NCBI GenBank assembly: GCA_024036415.1
Contig: JAMWET010000482.1
Location: 1-64,000, forward strand
Reading direction: 5' to 3'
From: Prochilodus magdalenae
Lineage: Eukaryota; Chordata; Actinopteri; Characiformes; Prochilodontidae
DNA length: 64,000 nucleotides
Each line of letters starts with the position of its first letter. Positions within the stretch are counted from its first letter, which is position 1. Made by a program: the position numbers and the translations under genes. The notes beneath the pieces are model-generated. The model worked only from the letters and a program-made list of their open reading frames with translations. It did not search any database and was not told where the DNA came from. Shown here one piece after another: positions 49,523 through 58,849 of the stretch.

Positions 49523-50475
49523 ATATATATATATATATATATTTTTTTTTTTATTTTTTTTTTTTTTTTAATTATTATTGGTTTTAATGAGTGTAAATAT
49601 TATCAGTTCTAATCAAGTAGGCCCTGATTATTTATTATCGATTATAATAAAATTGGCTTTGAATTTTTATTATTGGTTATATAAATAGGCCATCATTATT
49701 TATTATCAATTTTTTAACAGTAGACCTTTAGTATTTATTATCATTTCTAATACAGTGGGCCATAATTATTTATTACTGGTTATAATAAATTATTATTCAT
49801 TATCACATCTAATAAACTAGACCTTGAAATTATTTATTATCTGCTCCATAAAATAGGGCTGGATTTTGTTGCATCGGTTTCAATAAATTAGTTCTTGATT
49901 ATTTATTATCAGTTCTGATAAATTAGGTCTCGATTCCTTATGATCGGTTCTACTAAAGCAGGCCTCGAGTGAAGGAGTGAAAAGGAATGAAAGCAATGTG
50001 GAATAGGTTCTAATGCTGTATGCTATCTGTTCTCCGTGCAGTAATCTCTGCCCTGTCATTCTATCTCCAACTTTCTTTTGTCACTCTTTGAAAACAACCC
50101 CCATACGCTCTGAGGGAGGGAGCAGGTAGAACTAGACAGTTGTATGACGTCAGAGGAAATTCCTAAATGGTGTTTATCATACATTCGAAACATCGGATCC
50201 AAAGGTTTCGAGGTTTGTCCACTCTGGAATTATGCACGAATCGCTGAAGTGATTTACTGGACTGGGCACGGTCTCTTAAATCCTGCTCCCCAGAAGGTCA
50301 GGCCAACACCTCGGTTCTTCCAGGTGATGACGTCACGGATCCTGTAGGTTGGCTAGGTTTCTGGAGGAACACAGAGGGTTTGGGTCAATTCGGTTTGTGT
50401 CTTACCTTGCCCACCGGTGGCCCCCAGAAGTTCACCGTCATCCGTCCTCTCGTTGTTATCATTAGATTCCGCCAT
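39039..50475 (-). CDS. baxb: Bax-type pro-apoptotic Bcl-2 family protein, six exons, 205 aa
   Basis: The CDS joins 50475-50406, 46994-46946, 46847-46686, 46452-46320, 43284-43180 and 39137-39039 (618 nt including TGA). All introns are GT/AG and all phases agree. Bax proteins form pores in the mitochondrial outer membrane and trigger cytochrome c release. Visible domains are: helix 1 ([17 protein letters not shown], residues 30-46); BH3 ([18 protein letters not shown], 75-92); BH1 ([13 protein letters not shown], 117-129); helices 6-8 with BH2 ([11 protein letters not shown], 166-176); and a C-terminal hydrophobic anchor (about 186-201) followed by RRTR. Human BAX has 192 residues. The NWGR...ALF and [14 protein letters not shown] pattern is Bax-like rather than Bok- or Bak-like. 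The tail differs from the TPTWQTV form of fish baxa, which favours the baxb paralogue. The family call is firm and the paralogue is inferred. Confidence 0.9.
39254..39301. repeat. TA-rich simple repeat
   Basis: (AT)n and ATTAT-type tract directly left of the hairpin at 39302, inside the last intron. Confidence 0.85.
39302..39420. repeat. near-perfect 119-bp hairpin (inverted repeat)
   Basis: The left arm starts 'ggcaaattttacaaaaaata' and the right arm ends with its complement 'tttttgtaaaaatttgcc'. The arms are about 59 nt with one or two mismatches or indels and essentially no loop. The flanks are TA-rich. It lies in the last bax-like intron about 165 bp before exon 6. It may be a tiny MITE or a slippage-derived palindrome. 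Confidence 0.88.
41105..42120. repeat. 48-bp AT-rich minisatellite in bax-like intron 5
   Basis: About 16 copies of a 48-bp unit, 'gatatataaaaatcaggact' followed by 'ggattatatacatatatatc' and 'tatagaca', with a diverged stretch at about 41480-41735. Because 48 is divisible by three, plus-strand frames stay open as a 16-residue peptide repeat. This is an artefact of period. Confidence 0.93.
43180..43284 (-). CDS. baxb: bax-like exon 5 (helices 6-8)
   Basis: The acceptor is 'tctcctcag' and the donor is GGATGG|gtaagt, both strong. It encodes 35 residues, from [16 protein letters not shown] to [14 protein letters not shown], in phase 0 at both ends. It is separated from exon 4 by a 3.0-kb intron with a LINE tail and a MITE. 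Confidence 0.93.
43800..44040 (+). mobile_element. LINE 3' tail (L2-like), bax-like intron 4
   Basis: The end 'ggatggaatgacaataaaag' followed by 'cctcttgacttgacttgg' has the polyadenylation-like AATAAA plus short terminal direct repeats of fish L2-type LINE tails. Upstream is T-rich 3' UTR-like sequence. No reverse transcriptase remains. Confidence 0.7.
44209..44458 (+). mobile_element. MITE, GTCGCTGTCC-TIR family, copy 5
   Basis: The left end 'taatgtcgctcttcaaagaa' and right end 'ggacagcgacgacat' are inverted. It has family interior blocks ('aactttacaggagaggccaa', 'aaaatggagacacatg'). It lies in the 3.0-kb intron between exons 4 and 5 of the bax-like gene, antisense to it. Confidence 0.85.
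44950..45115. repeat. degenerate tandem repeat
   Basis: About three diverged copies of an approximately 50-bp unit built on 'aactaaaactgaaa' and 'tttcatcat/ttcaccat'. It is intronic in the bax-like gene. Confidence 0.55.
45367..45391. repeat. AT microsatellite
   Basis: Uninterrupted (AT)n, about 12 units, in intron 4. Confidence 0.9.
45511..45577. repeat. 20-bp tandem repeat
   Basis: A little over three copies of 'aagaacagccatcccatacc'-type units with one or two changes, in intron 4. Confidence 0.9.
46320..46452 (-). CDS. baxb: bax-like exon 4 (BH1)
   Basis: The acceptor is 'ctctggatag' and the donor is ACAAG|gtaaaa. It encodes residues 94-138, including [20 protein letters not shown], the hallmark BH1 segment and start of the core hydrophobic hairpin. 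Confidence 0.94.
46686..46847 (-). CDS. baxb: bax-like exon 3 (BH3)
   Basis: The acceptor is 'cacatgaag' and the donor is CAACA|gtaag. It encodes residues 40-93 and carries the BH3 helix. The BH3 Leu is at 79 and the Asp of the usual G-D pair is at 84, but Ala83 replaces the Gly. Confidence 0.92.
46946..46994 (-). CDS. baxb: bax-like exon 2
   Basis: The acceptor is 'tttttcag' and the donor is CGAGG|gtaca. It encodes [16 protein letters not shown], the start of helix 1. It enters in phase 1 and leaves with two bases (GG) that complete Gly40 in exon 3. Confidence 0.88.
47036..47075. mobile_element. fragment of fish DNA-transposon terminus
   Basis: 'acactcatcagccactttat' followed by 'taggaagccctgt' is a terminal sequence type common in fish MITEs. 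It is only about 40 bp long. It starts about 40 bp upstream (5') of bax-like exon 2. Confidence 0.5.
47291..47420 (-). mobile_element. tRNA-derived SINE, internally deleted
   Basis: It has the tail 'ccagcatttagctgacgaga' and the head 'actgcgctgcaccaacca' of the 32181 SINE family, in antisense. It lacks about 80 bp of the middle and the B box. It is in bax-like intron 1. Confidence 0.8.
47575..47799 (-). mobile_element. MITE, GTCGCTGTCC-TIR family, copy 6
   Basis: The inverted ends are 'gttgtcactgtccaaagaaa' and 'ctttggacagcaacaac'. Inner blocks are in the same order as the copy at 25946, so it is in the opposite orientation to copies 1, 2, 4 and 5. It is in bax-like intron 1. Confidence 0.83.
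48283..48830 (-). mobile_element. LINE 3' UTR and tail (L2-like), bax-like intron 1
   Basis: On the minus strand it ends 'gggatcagtaaagtatgtat' followed by (CTAT)n. This is a very typical fish LINE tail with a target-primed microsatellite. The T-rich, non-coding upstream part resembles the 3' UTR of that class. No ORF2 remains. It has the same orientation as the host gene. Confidence 0.75.
49481..49572. repeat. A-rich, AAT, TA and T-rich simple sequence
   Basis: Compound simple repeat (AAT)n-(AT)n-(T)n. A run of about 12 Gs lies just before it at about 49432-49443. Confidence 0.9.
49595..49970. repeat. degenerate AT-rich minisatellite
   Basis: Eight or so diverged copies of a 40-50 bp unit around 'gattatttattatcagttct' and 'aataaattaggcct'. 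It lies in bax-like intron 1. Confidence 0.75.
50145..50152. promoter_or_regulatory. perfect CRE palindrome TGACGTCA
   Basis: An 8-bp CREB/ATF consensus palindrome in intron 1, about 250 bp downstream of the coding exon 1 donor. A second identical site is at 50328-50335. That they are functional sites is inferred. Confidence 0.4.
50328..50335. promoter_or_regulatory. perfect CRE palindrome TGACGTCA (second)
   Basis: Second CREB/ATF consensus within 183 bp of the first and about 70 bp into intron 1. Two exact copies so close together near a promoter are more than expected by chance. Confidence 0.4.
50406..50475 (-). CDS. baxb: bax-like exon 1 (coding part)
   Basis: It encodes residues 1-23 ([20 protein letters not shown]...) plus one base. 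The ATG has A at -3 and G at +4, and an in-frame TAG lies 30 nt upstream (50505-50503), so this start is well supported. The donor is CAAG|gtaag. Confidence 0.88.
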
Positions 50476-50499
50476 TGTAAAGGCTGGAGTGAAGACTAG

Positions 50500-50830
50500 A
50501 GTCTAAGCAGACTGCACGGCGCTACTGTACGCTAGCTAGCGCGCTAGCCGCCCTGCCGGAGTTACCAGCTCCGGAGAGAACTTTGCCTCGGACCTGTTCG
50601 AGCGGCTTTAGGCTGCTGACAAACCCACGAAGAAGAAAGCTGCTTTAGGCTGCCGTGGCTACATACGTCCTTTCTTTTAGTGCTCCATGAGACTGCCTGG
50701 AAGTTAAAGTGAAAGTTACAGTAGGCGTTTGAGGTGGCTGTGGGAGTCCAGAGCCATGAGTTCTCGTCAAGGAAGTAGAAGCAGGCGACCGCGTCTGCGC
50801 AGACGCGCGAGAGCGACGGAAGACACTGGG
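50500..50830 (-). promoter_or_regulatory. probable promoter of the bax-like gene
   Basis: CpG-rich sequence immediately upstream of the start codon. It includes 'gctagctagcgcgctagc' near 50530 and a perfect 16-bp palindrome GCGTCTGCGCAGACGC at 50791-50806, which resembles an NRF1-type site. No TATA box is evident, as expected for a CpG promoter. The transcription start itself cannot be placed. Confidence 0.5.
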
Positions 50831-51057
50831 TCATCACGATGGGGTTATGATAAGGTCGCGTGTACACTGATAACACGAATCCGATTTATTTACATACTGC
50901 TGCAGGACCGCTGGTCTGAAGTGAAGTGTAAACAGTGTAAAGGAAACACATACACAAAAAACAGAATCAGATTTTTCAAATTCCAATAATTAAAAAAGTA
51001 ATAATAAATATATACTTATTGTAACAATCAAACAAGATACATACCTACACCTCCTCA

Positions 51058-51735
51058 CCACCCCCACCTCGGGACCACCACAATGCAGGTATTCTGCGGG
51101 TGGTGGATCATTCTCAGCACTGCAGTGACACTGACGTGGTGGTGTGTTAAGCTGGTGTGATTAAGCTAGAGTGTTTAAACAGTGTGTCCACTCACTGTCC
51201 ACTCTATTAGATACTCCTACCTTGCTGGTCCACCTTGTAGATGCACGCCCAGAGACGCTAGCTTACCTGCTGCTGCACAGTTTATGTTAGTCATCCTCTA
51301 GTCCTTCATCAGTGGTCACACGACGCTGCCCCGAGGGTGCTGCCAACAGGATGCTGTTGGCTGGATAGTTTTGTTGGTGGACTATTCTTAGTGCAGTAGT
51401 GACGCTGAGGTAACTGAACACTCCAGCAGCACTGCTGTGTCTGATCCAGTCACACCAGCACCACGTCAGAGTCACTGCAGAGCTGAGAATGATCCACCAC
51501 TCACATAATACCTGCCCTGTGGTGGTTCTGAAGGGGTCCTGACCATTGAAGAGCAGGGTAAAAGGTGGGTAACAAAGTATACAGAGAAACAGATGGACTA
51601 TAGTCTGCAATTGTAGAACTACAAAATGCTCCTACATGATAAGTAGAGCTAATCAAATGGACACAGACTGTAGATACAGAGAGGTGTACATAAAGTGGCT
51701 ACTGGGTATGGATACATACATACACACACACACAC
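51058..51735. mobile_element. long palindromic MITE (non-autonomous DNA transposon)
   Basis: The two halves are partly complementary: 'ggtggatcattctcagcact' at about 51101 and 'gctgagaatgatccaccact' at about 51482. Similar inner blocks also occur ('gtggtggtgtgttaagctgg'; 'ggtggactattcttagtgca'). The right part ('gagaaacagatggactatag', 'taaagtggctactgggta') also occurs in the deleted element at 57591-57800. This is a very common fish repeat. The 107-codon minus frame inside is not a gene. Confidence 0.8.
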
Positions 51736-53064
51736 AATGTATTTTTCGAATGGCGTTTCCAGAGAGGCATTCAGAATAAGGTGATGATCAGATTCCCATT
51801 AGCAATCATATACCTCCACAGTCAACGCCCATGTTACTATAGCAACCAACGTAGCACTTCTGTTAAACCAGCGAGGCCAAGAGCCGCCAGAGGTTCTCTA
51901 ACATATCCTGGGGGAGGGACTCTGGTCACCATGTCTGAATACTTCCGGGAATACAGTCACATGGTTTGGGTGAGCGGGAAGAGAGACTCATTCTCTCATT
52001 AAGCAGACATCAGAGACTTTGGCCTGCTCACACGAGCAGGAACTCTCCTCCAATTCACCAGACCGTAGCAATTATTTACCCCCTTTGTGACACAACCCAT
52101 GCTACTTTTAAGTAGCATGCACAATTTTTAGTCAGCGTTAAAGAGGGAATCTGAAGAAAAAGCAAATAAGAACTGTGTGGAGTGTGAACACAGTCTGGAG
52201 ATAAGATTCACGCTGTATCATGCCCTAGTCTGGCTGCTTTCCTGAAATAATATAGCATCCATCCATTGACTGTGCAAAGGCCAACTCCACTGTGGCTGTG
52301 TTCAGTAATAGACCCTCCTCATTTTTCTGCGACTCTTTCTTAGGACATCACAGTAATGTCAGAAATGGGATTGCCATCTAGCAGTTTGGAGGAGAACGGT
52401 GCTTCCACAAACGCAGAGATGTTCAGCTGAGAAGAAAGCAGCTTCACAGGCATGGGCAGCAGAGGCTGGAGGAGGCCACAGCGAAAATCTGCCGGCAGAG
52501 CAGCCTGGCCGCTTGGTAGCATTGGCCACAGCCCTCCCATAAAGCTGCAAGCTGACCGTGGAGCTTAGTATGATGGCTCAGCAGGCACGCTCTAGGCATT
52601 CAACAAGGCAAAGGAGTTGGCTCAGGGCTGCCCCCTGGGTGCACTGCTGCCAGAGGAGCTGAGCTGGTACATGCAGCTTGCTTGCTGGCTAACCTTCAAG
52701 CTGTCAGTAGAGTGTTTAAAAACAGAGCATTTACTTAAAGCACTCCACCTTCCTTTTTGCCAGGACATCACAGCAATATTAACACTTTGAAGCTGTTGAA
52801 TTTAATGCTTCAAACTTAAATACAGATTATATTCCAGTTAAAGGTTTTTAATAGTGAAAAACACGGAACAAAGCGCATCTCCTATCAGATCGATAAAGAA
52901 CACCCTATGTGTCGGAGTGCTACATTTTTACTGTGTGTTGTGTGAAGGCGTGCCAAGCTTGCTGGTAGGATTGTGTTACGAGATGATGTCATCATGTAAC
53001 AGGGAAAAGGGCTGGAATTCCAACTTGATGGTTAACTCAAATACAAAAACTAATAATACCCAAA
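51736..53064. other. intergenic, no supported gene
   Basis: A 66-codon minus-strand frame at 52340-52540 has acceptable codon texture but no recognisable domain and no clear splice sites. The block 'ggattgtgttacgagatgat' at 52968 is repeated at 53343 ('ggattgtgttacgtgatgat'). Confidence 0.35.
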
Positions 53065-53345
53065 TTATACTTGTAAATCTGTAATTGTAATAAATTCAAG
53101 TTTTGTAAATATGTTGAGTCCTGTCTAGCACCTTTCTTCCTCTAGCACAGGCAATAACACTTTCCACCAGCAGATGTTGCTGTTGGTTCACAAAGCGTGA
53201 GACCACAGAGGCATGTAATCTTAACGTCATTATTGAAACACATAAGTACCATCACATTAACCTGCTGCTTACACACTGACAGAATTATACTGGCCATGTA
53301 TGTCTTATTCACCCGACAACATTCTGCTAGGTCAAAGGTAGGAGG
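53065..53345 (+). repeat. left copy of 270-bp direct duplication
   Basis: It matches 56550-56840 in the same orientation, at an offset of about 3.48 kb. Shared blocks are 'ctagcacctttc', 'agcacaggcaataacacttt', 'ccaccagcagatg' and 'caacattctgct'. Divergence is clear, so it is not recent. Confidence 0.85.
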
Positions 53346-53871
53346 ATTGTGTTACGTGATGATGTCATCTTATAAAGAGAAAAGACCTGCGATTCCAACA
53401 GGGTGGTTTCTGTGGGAGACACACTGTAAAAAGTGTTTCGCAGGTCCAGCCTAAAATAAGTAGTTTCAAGCAAATGGGGTTCATTCAACCTCAACAGGAC
53501 TCGTAATGACAAATTTTTTTTTTTTTTTTTTGAGTAGAGTAAACTCAGATTAGAGTATTATTTTAGGTTGCACTTTTTGCAGTGCCCTCCTGGCTGCAGT
53601 GCTCATGAGTTTGCCTGATGTGGTGGTGGGGGGGCTTCGCCCACATCTGACTGTCCTGCTATTTAATCACAGACTAATCAGACATGTCTTTCTCTGTCTC
53701 ACACAACACTCACTTCCTCTCCTTTTACTCCTAATAGACTAGCATCGTATTCTTCTACTTTCATTGGCTAAATAGATTCACACGTACAGTATTACATAAA
53801 GTACTAGCTGTTCTTATTCAGTATCGCCTATAATTATAAGCTCTGAACTTTTCTGTGTTTGTTTTGCTCTC

Positions 53872-56455
53872 CAGGGTCGATCTGAGGAGGATGGGTTCTC
53901 CTTTTGAGTTTTCATGGTGGTTCTCTGAGGGAGTTTTTCTTTGCTACTGTCGCACTGATCTTCTTTACCTAGAACTACATATACACATTACAACCCACAC
54001 TGTTCTCATTTACCTAGAACTACATATACACATTACAACCCACACTGCTCTTATTGACCTAGAACTACATACACGCATTACAACCCACACTGTTCTTATT
54101 TACCTAGAACTACATATACACATTACAACCCACACTGTTCTTATTTACCTAGAACTACATATACACATTACAACCCACACTGTTCTTATTTACCTAGAAC
54201 TACATATACACATTACAGCCCACACTGTTCTTATTTACCTAGAACTACATATACACATTACAACTCACACTGAACTTCTTTACCTAGAACTACATATACA
54301 CTTACAACCCACACTATTCTTATTTACCTAGAACTACATATACACATTACAACTCACACTGCTCTTATTTACTTAGAACTACATATACACTTACAACCCA
54401 CACTGTTTATATTTATCTAGAACTACATATACACATTACAACCCACACTGTTCTTATTTACCTAGAACTACATATACACATTACAACACACACTGTTCTT
54501 ATTTACCTAGAACTACATATACACTTACAACCCACACTGTTCTTATTTATCTAGAACTACATATACACATTACAACCCACACTGTTCTTATTTACCTAGA
54601 ACTACATATACACATTACAACACACACTGTTCTTATTTACCTAGAACTACCTATACACTTACAACCCACACTGTTCTTATTTACCTAGAACTACATATAC
54701 ACATTACAGCCCACACTGTTCTTATTTACCTAGAACTACATATACACATTACAACTCACACTGAACTTCTTTACCTAGAACTACATATACACATTACAAC
54801 CCACACTGTTCTTATTTACCTAGAACTACATATACACATTACAACTCACACTGAACTTCTTTACCTAGTACTACATATACACTTACAACCCACACTGTTC
54901 TTATTTACCTAGAACTACATATACACATTACAACCCACACTGTTCTTATTTACCTAGAACTACATATACACATTACAACTCACACTGATCTTCTTTACCT
55001 AGAACTACATATACACACACTGTTCTTATTTACCTAGAACTACATATACACATTACAACCCACACTGTTCTTATTTACCTAGAACTACATATACACATTA
55101 CAACTCACACTGATCTTCTTTACCTAGAACTACATATACACTTACAACCCACACTATTCTTATTTACCTAGAACTACCTATACACTTACAACCCACACTA
55201 TTCTTATTTATCTAGAACTACATATACACATTACAGCCCACACTGTTCTTATTAACCTAGAACTACATATACACATTACAACTCACACTGAACTTCTTTA
55301 CCTAGAACTACATATACACTTACAACCCACACTATTCTTATTTACCTAGAACTACATATACACATTACAGCCCACACTATTCTTATTTACCTAGAACTAC
55401 ATATACACATTACAACTCACACTGCTCTTATTTACCTAGAACTACATATACACTTACAACCCACACTGTTCTTATTTATCTAGAACTACCTATACACTTA
55501 CAACCCACACTATTCTTATTTATCTAGAACTACCTTTACACTTACAACCCACACTATTCTTATTTACCTAGAACTACATATACACATTACAACCCACACT
55601 GTTCTTATTTACCTAGAACTACATATACACTTACAACCCACACTGTTCTTATTTATCTAGAACTACATATACACATTACAACCCACACTGTTCTTATTTA
55701 CCTAGAACTACATATACACATTACAACTCACACTGATCTTCTTTACCTAGAACTACATATACACACACTGTTCTTATTTACCTAGAACTACATATACACA
55801 TTACAACCCACACTGTTCTTATTTACCTAGAACTACATATACACATTACAACTCACACTGATCTTCTTTACCTAGAACTACATATACACTTACAACCCAC
55901 ACTATTCTTATTTACCTAGAACTACCTATACACTTACAACCCACACTGTTCTTATTTACCTAGAACTACATATACACATTACAGCCCACACTGTTCTTAT
56001 TAACGTAGAACTACATATACACATTACAACTCACACTGAACTTCTTTACCTAGAACTACATATACACTTACAACCCACACTATTCTTATTTACCTAGAAC
56101 TACATATACACATTACAACTCACACTGCTCTTATTTACCTAGAACTACATATACACTTACAACCCACACTGTTCTTATTTACCTAGAACTACATATACAC
56201 ATTACAACACACACTGTTCTTATTTATCTAGAACTACCTATACACTTACAACCCACACTATTCTTATTTACCTAGAACTACATATACACATTACACTCCA
56301 TATTCAGGACACCTTTCTCACTTCCTGTTCTCGCTGTACTGAACTTTATTTATTTGGTGTTCCTCTCTGTGCACTGTGAGCTTTTGTAACCAAAGAAAAA
56401 TGTATTGTATGTGTAAATCTATTTAGCCAATAAAGCTTGATTCTGATTCCGATTG
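53872..56455 (+). mobile_element. LINE-like 3' tail split by minisatellite expansion
   Basis: The left part (53872-53960) has 'gaggatgggttctccttttg' and 'agggagtttttctttgctac', typical of a fish retroelement 3' region. The right part (56300-56455) ends 'gccaataaagcttgattctg' with a TGATTC tail. The 45-bp satellite sits between, so it seems to have grown inside one retroelement tail. Confidence 0.55.
53960..56305. repeat. 45-bp minisatellite, about 52 copies
   Basis: The unit is 'ttacctagaactacatatac' followed by 'acattacaacccacactgtt' and 'cttat'. Variants are 44-bp units lacking one base (cacttacaac) and a short unit (catatacacacactg) that occurs twice, at about 55005 and 55755. This shows a higher-order duplication of about 750 bp. 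The 158-codon frame at its left edge exists because 45 is divisible by three. Confidence 0.96.
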
Positions 56456-56549
56456 TGATTCTAAAAAGAAAACTCAGATCTGTTCAACTAGGCAATACGA
56501 ACCCATTCATTGGCTGGGGGCATGTATATGTGCTCAAAACTATACTTAT

Positions 56550-56840
56550 ATACTAGTTATGTAAATCTGTAATTGAAATGAATTGATGTCTGTCCAGTCT
56601 AGCACCTTTCTCCCTGTAGCACAGGCAATAACACTTTCCACCAGCAGATGTCGCTGTTGGCTAACAAAGCCCGAGACCACATGAGCATGTGAGGAGGCAT
56701 GTCATCTTAATGCTATCATTGAGACACATTAATACCACCATCACATTAACATGCTGCTTACTAACTTGTAGAGTTATTACTGCCATGTGTTTCTTCTTTC
56801 CCGCCAACATTCTGCTGGGTCAAAGGCACTTGGACCTGCT
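56550..56840 (+). repeat. right copy of 270-bp direct duplication
   Basis: Counterpart of 53065-53345, including 'gtaaatctgtaattgaaatg' at its start. It has a small insertion ('catgagcatgtgaggagg') relative to the left copy. Confidence 0.85.
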
Positions 56841-57590
56841 TTAAAGGGGAAGACCTATTTTTCCAATTTTCCCAAGTGCTCCATAGTATAGTGGTTAGCA
56901 GGTAAACACAGGCGTTCAGAGACGTTTGGCATTAACTGCTTAATTCTAGAGAAAGAGTTCTCAGTGGTGGCGAGGGTAATGCCTTTATAGGCTCCCTCAC
57001 CATTACATAAAGTGGTTATGAATATGCAGCCCAATACCTGAGACAATGTTTTATGATATATGTTTGAACATATGCTTTTGAGCTACGATATAACATTTCT
57101 TAAACTCTTATTGGCGTGTGTACGTGCCGGATGTGGTAAGGCAGAACAGTCCTAAAAGAAACTCAGGGTCAGGGCGAGGGCTACTGCCAATTTACCATAA
57201 TCAACGTTAAATATAATATCTCAGAAGGCTTGTGTAAGTCCACTGATGCTAAATAACATCACTACGTTTGTGCTGGACACATCGTAATCTCAGGTTCCCA
57301 TCAGCACTATACAGACAGTCTCCCTGCTAATGAACCATTCCCCATCAAACCACTGATATCTCTACAGAGTGGAGTTCCCTGTTCAGTAGACATATCGCAC
57401 ACAGTGGCGCTGGAAAGTTTGTGAATCCTGAAGAAAATATTGATACATTTTTGCATAAATTCAACCCAAAACTAAATTTTCACTCAAGTTCTTAAGGTAG
57501 ATACGGAGAAGCCACTCAATCAAATGAGACGAAATACTGGATTATAATATTATAGGATTTATGTATTGAGGTGAATAATCCAATATCACA

Positions 57591-57800
57591 TACACCGATC
57601 AGCCATCACGTTAGAACCACCTCCTTGCATTTCATAGTGTACAGAGAAACAGATGGACTACAGTCTGTAACTGTAGCTGTAACAGTCTGTAACTGTAGTC
57701 CATCTACAAAGTGCACCTATATGGTAGGTGAAGCTGATCAAATGGATAATGGGTGTAGACGGTGGAGGGTGCAGGTGGTGGTTTAGTACGGTGTTATGGA
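57591..57800. mobile_element. internally deleted MITE inside a Tc1
   Basis: The ends are 'tacaccgatcagccatcacg' on the left and 'ggtggtttagtacggtgtta' on the right. It has the 'gagaaacagatggactacag' block that is shared with 51058-51735, then an inverted scrap of the same block ('gtagtccatct'). It is inserted after 'tatcaca' within the Tc1 element that begins at 57402. Confidence 0.8.
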
Positions 57801-57862
57801 TGATTGCAGTAAAAGTATGCAGCACTTTTCTTTCAGTATCTGGTACAAGTGAAAACGTGTGT

Positions 57863-58849
57863 GAAACGGTATGGTGAATAAGCCATCCACATGATCACCT
57901 AGATCCATTTAGACATAGGATAACATCACCGCCATCACCGTCTTCCCGGAACGTAGCTGAAGCGGTTATTTACAAGGCGGATGGGAATTCTCTTTCCTTA
58001 TTAATTTAGTTCTGCAGTGTAGATGACTGTATTAGAAAAGTTCATAGGCATGTTTTCACTTCCATAAGCTCATACAGGCCAGGGCAGGAGGTGCCAGCAG
58101 CTGCAGTAATGTTTGGCATAACAGCTAAAACACTGAACAGGCTGCAGCATATAACCCGCCAGGTCAGCTGTCCTATTCGGAACATCTCTCTCTTCCTTGC
58201 CAGTTAATATACGGATATTTGAAGTCGACCTTTATTCCCCTCAAACTGTAGAAGGAAATGGTATGAGTTGAGTAAATTGTAGATGACACAGAGATGTGAG
58301 GTGGAACAGAAAACTGAACCTGAGGTGTCTTGAGGACAGACAGTGATCTATGATCTATAGCAATATACAAAACGAAGATATAAACTATAATGGCCACAGT
58401 AAGTGCCCTACCTGTCCCAGGCTTCCATGCGCCCTGAGGGGCAATTTCAGCGTGTTGCCTGTGCAGACGTTCCTGTGAGGCCTGGTGAGGCCTTTAACTT
58501 GCTTGGTGTGCAATTGTAATTTCTCCTAGCTGTTTGTGACTAGCAGGACCTTACAGGTATACTAACTAAACATTATCTCTGTACAGGAAGTTGTTTTGGC
58601 AAAAACAATGTCCTCATATGAGGCCAAAGGGTCAACGTTTATAAAAGCATCATGGTACAGAGAAGCAGGAATGTAATGTCCTCATATGAGGACGCTGGGG
58701 TCTCAGGAGGTTAAACCTACCTAAAGTGGGACATGTTCACCCTTTCCCCCCCACCCTGTGTTTTCATACCTGGCTATGACCCCCTACAACTACAGCTGAT
58801 CTTGTCCAGTAACTGCTGGTACTGCACATTAGATTGAAAACATTTGAGA
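57863..58849. other. unrecognised sequence between Tc1 parts
   Basis: About 1 kb without a gene or a repeat that I recognise. The block 'aatgtcctcatatgagg' occurs twice (about 58606-58622 and 58674-58690). Confidence 0.4.

Noticed and set aside
51287..51610. 107-codon minus-strand frame
   Set aside because: It lies wholly within a palindromic MITE that is common in fish.
52340..52550. 66-codon minus-strand frame with plausible codon texture
   Set aside because: No recognised domain and no clear exon borders. It is kept only as a note.
53855..54331. 158-codon frame with a repeated 15-residue peptide
   Set aside because: Product of the 45-bp minisatellite. It stops when 44-bp units break the frame.
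56880..56950. tRNA-like 'tagtatagtggttagc' motif
   Set aside because: Only an A-box-like stretch. No B box or foldable tRNA follows.
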